Of a stretch of DNA of 64,000 bases, positions 62,026 through 64,000 are shown one piece after another. Source of the stretch: Petrimonas mucosa (GTDB lineage: Bacteria; Bacteroidota; Bacteroidia; Bacteroidales; Dysgonomonadaceae). The notes under the pieces are model-generated. The model saw only the letters and a list, made by a program, of their open reading frames with translations, had not been told where the DNA came from and made no database searches. The stretch's first letter is position 1; every line of letters begins with the position of its first letter. The position numbers and the translations under genes were made by a program. The stretch is from the NCBI RefSeq assembly GCF_900095795.1, contig NZ_LT608328.1, forward strand, positions 3,651,001 to 3,715,000. Direction: 5' to 3'.

Positions 62026-62676
62026 CTACAGCATCTTCAATTGATGGATGGTCTCGACAGGATCCTCGGAAGAGAAGACGAAATTTCCGGCCACCAGGAC
62101 ATCTGCCCCGGCATCCACCAGCCTTTTGCCGGTCTCAAGGTTCACTCCGCCGTCGACTTCGATAAGCGCATGGGCCCCCTTTCTGGCAATAAGCTGCTTC
62201 AAGGCTGCCACCTTCTCTACCGAATGTTCGATAAATCGTTGTCCCCCGAAACCGGGATTGACCGACATCAGCAGAACCATATCCAGGTCGCTGATAATCT
62301 CTTCGAGCAGCGACACGGGAGTATGCGGGTTGAGTGTAACCCCCGCTTTCATCCCGCGGTCCTTGATGGCATGGACCACGCGGTGCAGATGCGGACATGC
62401 CTCATAGTGCACGTTCATATACTCTGCACCCATTTCGGCTACCTCGTTGACAAACTTCTCCGGTTGAACAATCATCAGGTGTACATCCAGCGGTTTGGCT
62501 GTCTTCTCCTTCAACAGGTTCAGGATAGGGAACCCGAACGAGATGTTGGGGACAAAAACACCGTCCATTACATCGAGGTGTATCCAATCGGCTTCACTCC
62601 GATTCAGCATTTCAATATCTTTTTCAAGATGGAGGAAATCCGCCGACAAGAGCGACGGTGCAACCAGATGATTCAT
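62026..62676 (-). CDS. rpe: ribulose-phosphate 3-epimerase
   Basis: Interconverts ribulose-5-phosphate and xylulose-5-phosphate in the pentose phosphate pathway. The 216-residue TIM barrel has VAPSLLSADFLHLEKDIEML, WIHLDVMDGVFVPNISFG, VHLMIVQPEKF, VLLMSVNPGFGGQRFI and the phosphate-binding ADVLVAGNFVF. Metal-site His and Asp residues (in HLDVMDG and VHLM) are present. Start chosen at ATG 62676 (MNHLVAPSL), 22 bases after a promoter element. Confidence 0.95.
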   Translation of the reverse strand: MNHLVAPSLLSADFLHLEKDIEMLNRSEADWIHLDVMDGVFVPNISFGFPILNLLKEKTAKPLDVHLMIVQPEKFVNEVAEMGAEYMNVHYEACPHLHRVVHAIKDRGMKAGVTLNPHTPVSLLEEIISDLDMVLLMSVNPGFGGQRFIEHSVEKVAALKQLIARKGAHALIEVDGGVNLETGKRLVDAGADVLVAGNFVFSSEDPVETIHQLKML

Positions 62677-62697
62677 GTCGTTATCAATTTTGTAGGT

Positions 62698-62705
62698 CAA
62701 AGGTA
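62698..62705 (-). promoter_or_regulatory. -7 element (TACCTTTG, minus strand) of rpe
   Basis: Exact TAnnTTTG match on the minus strand, 21 bases before ATG 62676. Confidence 0.5.
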
Positions 62706-62715
62706 ATAAAAAAAA

Positions 62716-62868
62716 TCAATTGATCAGGAGGGAGGCCAGGCGTGGAGGCATATTTTTCACTATCCGCAACGATGCTGCATATTGCAGTACAATGCAGAGA
62801 GCCAGACGGTCGGGTCCTTTTTTATCGCCCTTTCCGGAGGAGGAGAATCGGCTGGATAGGTTGTACAT
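62716..62868 (-). CDS. possible 50-residue protein upstream of rpe
   Basis: ATG 62868 to a stop at 62716 gives MYNLSSRFSSSGKGDKKGPD followed by a mildly hydrophobic stretch with LALCIVLQYAASLRIVK. It is not recognised. It would overlap no other gene and end 11 bases before the rpe -7 element. It may equally be chance; the 290-base space between rpe and the next gene otherwise contains only promoter elements. Confidence 0.25.
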   Translation of the reverse strand: MYNLSSRFSSSGKGDKKGPDRLALCIVLQYAASLRIVKNMPPRLASLLIN

Positions 62869-62965
62869 GGCTATCTCGGTCTCTTTTAATAACGTCCTCT
62901 TACTCCATTTATTGTCCGGGCAGTAAAAAAAGTCCTGTAGATGAGTCAACTCTCTTAATTTTATC

Positions 62966-62973
62966 TATCTTTG
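62966..62973 (+). promoter_or_regulatory. -7 element (TATCTTTG) of the thiol-disulfide lipoprotein gene
   Basis: Exact TAnnTTTG match 28 bases before ATG 63001. Confidence 0.55.
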
Positions 62974-63000
62974 TATCGTTCACAAACTAAAAACAACCGT

Positions 63001-64000
63001 ATGAAGAAGATTTCATTGCTGTTTATCACAGCCCTTGTTTTGATCTCTTGTCAAAACAGCAAAAATTACAAGATTACCGGAACCGTTGCCGATCCTGCCT
63101 ACGAAGGCAAGTATGTATATGTTCAGGAGATGATGCAGAACCAGATGGTGTCGGTCGATACGACCTTGATTACCGATGGCAAATTCACCTTTGAAGGTAG
63201 TGCCGACTCAACTGTATTGCGCTTCATTGCCCTAGATGAAACGGTCAATCCACAACGGCCATCAAGAGTGCTCGCAGTTATTGAACCGGGAACCCTTCTC
63301 GTTCAGTTCGATTCCATATCCACTGTCTCAGGTACACCGCTGAATGACGCCTACATGACATTCAGGGAAGAACAGGACAAGATAAGGAAGCAGATCCGCT
63401 CACTTTCCGAACAGTATCAGGAAGCCGCCTCTACCGGCACAATGACCGATTCGCTGGATGCCGACCTTACCGCCCAATATGAGAAGTTGTCGGACGACAT
63501 CACTGCGAAGACAGCAGATTTTATCAAGTCCAACATCTCAAACCCGCTGGGAAAATTCCTCTTCATGACCTCTGCAGAGATGTTTGAACCTGAAACCCAA
63601 CGCGAGATCCTGGCGCTCACCGACGAGGCATACCGGTCTCAGGAGAATATCCAGCGCATCATCACTCGCCTTGAAAATGCCGAAAGGGTAGCCATCGGCC
63701 AGAAGTATATCGATTTCACAATGAAAGATCCGAAAGGAAACGACATCTCATTGTCTGACTATGCCGGTAAAGGGAAGGTGGTCCTGATCGATTTCTGGGC
63801 AGCATGGTGCGGTCCCTGCCGTGAGGAGATGCCCAATCTGGTTGCTGCTTACAACAACTACAAAAAGAGGGGGTTCGAGATTGTTGGTGTTTCTCTGGAC
63901 AGGGAGCAGGAGAAATGGCTGAGCGGTATTAAAGAGCTTAACATGACCTGGCCGCAGATGTCGGAACTGAAGTTCTGGAATACATCGGTGGTGGAACTCT
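63001..64000 (+). CDS. TlpA-like thiol-disulfide oxidoreductase lipoprotein with DUF4369 domain (3' end outside window)
   Basis: 333 residues are visible and the frame is open at the window edge. The N-terminus MKKISLLFITALVLISC is a lipoprotein signal with cysteine 17 as the lipid anchor. A DUF4369-like beta domain follows (KITGTVADPAYEGKYVYVQE to about residue 120), then a helical linker and a thioredoxin-like domain with KVVLIDFWAAWCGPCREEMPNL, in which Cys270 and Cys273 are the redox pair. Proteins of this plan reduce or exchange disulfides in the periplasm; the partner is unknown. It is probably missing only the last 30-40 residues. Confidence 0.9.
   Translation, partial: MKKISLLFITALVLISCQNSKNYKITGTVADPAYEGKYVYVQEMMQNQMVSVDTTLITDGKFTFEGSADSTVLRFIALDETVNPQRPSRVLAVIEPGTLLVQFDSISTVSGTPLNDAYMTFREEQDKIRKQIRSLSEQYQEAASTGTMTDSLDADLTAQYEKLSDDITAKTADFIKSNISNPLGKFLFMTSAEMFEPETQREILALTDEAYRSQENIQRIITRLENAERVAIGQKYIDFTMKDPKGNDISLSDYAGKGKVVLIDFWAAWCGPCREEMPNLVAAYNNYKKRGFEIVGVSLDREQEKWLSGIKELNMTWPQMSELKFWNTSVVEL

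Noticed and set aside
1-64000. CRISPR arrays, tRNA or rRNA genes, and prophage
   Set aside because: No regularly spaced repeats, no cloverleaf-like sequences in the gaps and no phage structural genes were found on reading both strands; a tRNA scan was not possible.

Overview
The window is chromosomal DNA from a member of the Bacteroidota, almost certainly order Bacteroidales. The evidence is the phylum-specific promoter signature (TTTG, about 19 bases, then TAnnTTTG) in front of many genes, a three-gene succinate dehydrogenase/fumarate reductase operon with a single cytochrome b subunit, gldE beside ssb and mutY, a DUF4827 lipoprotein next to glmM, an LptE-type lipoprotein beside a sigma-54 activator and secG, and GH106 and GH20 glycosidases with lipoprotein or secretion signals. 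A Dysgonomonadaceae-like organism (Proteiniphilum/Petrimonas type) is my inference from overall protein character; it was not tested.

Layout. 1-9.7 kb: end of a peroxiredoxin gene, an aminotransferase, a secreted phosphodiesterase-like lipoprotein, sdhC-sdhA-sdhB, a small outer-membrane barrel protein and priA. 9.7-11.6 kb: a complete-looking group II intron with its reverse transcriptase, sitting directly behind the terminator of rng. 11.6-13.8 kb: rng (RNase E/G), a 30-residue basic ribosome-associated-type protein and an HU gene. 14-17.8 kb: mutY, ssb, a candidate structured RNA, gldE and a phosphopantetheinyl transferase. 17.7-23.1 kb (minus): recQ, recJ and a peptide transporter. 23.2-26.7 kb: mnmA, a TRIC-type channel, a barrel protein and hflX. 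26.9-34.7 kb (minus): creD, a winged-helix regulator and a membrane protein in one operon, a GH106 rhamnosidase-like lipoprotein, aspartate kinase and maf. 34.8-39.1 kb: comB-like gene, then hslR, pth and rplY (minus) and a GH20 hexosaminidase. 39.4-42.3 kb: trpS, a DUF2156 protein and a GNAT. 42.5-44.2 kb (minus): rpsO and a carboxypeptidase-regulatory-like protein. 44.4-49.0 kb: nadB, folP, cdaA, recF and a DUF721 gene, tightly packed. 49.1-57.6 kb (minus): an acyltransferase gene with an in-frame stop, secG, a TPR-like gene, lptE, a sigma-54 activator, a PlsC-like acyltransferase, glmM, DUF4827, a bactofilin and an M23 peptidase. 57.6-58.9 kb: a gene-poor stretch ending in an internally deleted IS30-family element. 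58.9-64 kb: nrnA, comEC and rpe (minus), then the start of a TlpA-like thiol-disulfide lipoprotein gene cut by the window end.

Most of the window is housekeeping: DNA replication and repair (priA, mutY, ssb, recQ, recJ, recF), RNA and translation (rng, mnmA, trpS, pth, rplY, rpsO, hflX), envelope assembly (secG, lptE, glmM, bactofilin with M23 peptidase, creD) and central metabolism (sdh, nadB, folP, rpe). No CRISPR array, prophage, defence island, tRNA or rRNA gene was seen. The least explained items are a roughly 200-base potential RNA between ssb and gldE, whose two ends are complementary and which has a perfect promoter in front; the intron's placement at a terminator; a palindrome in front of the creD operon; and the nonsense codon in the acyltransferase.
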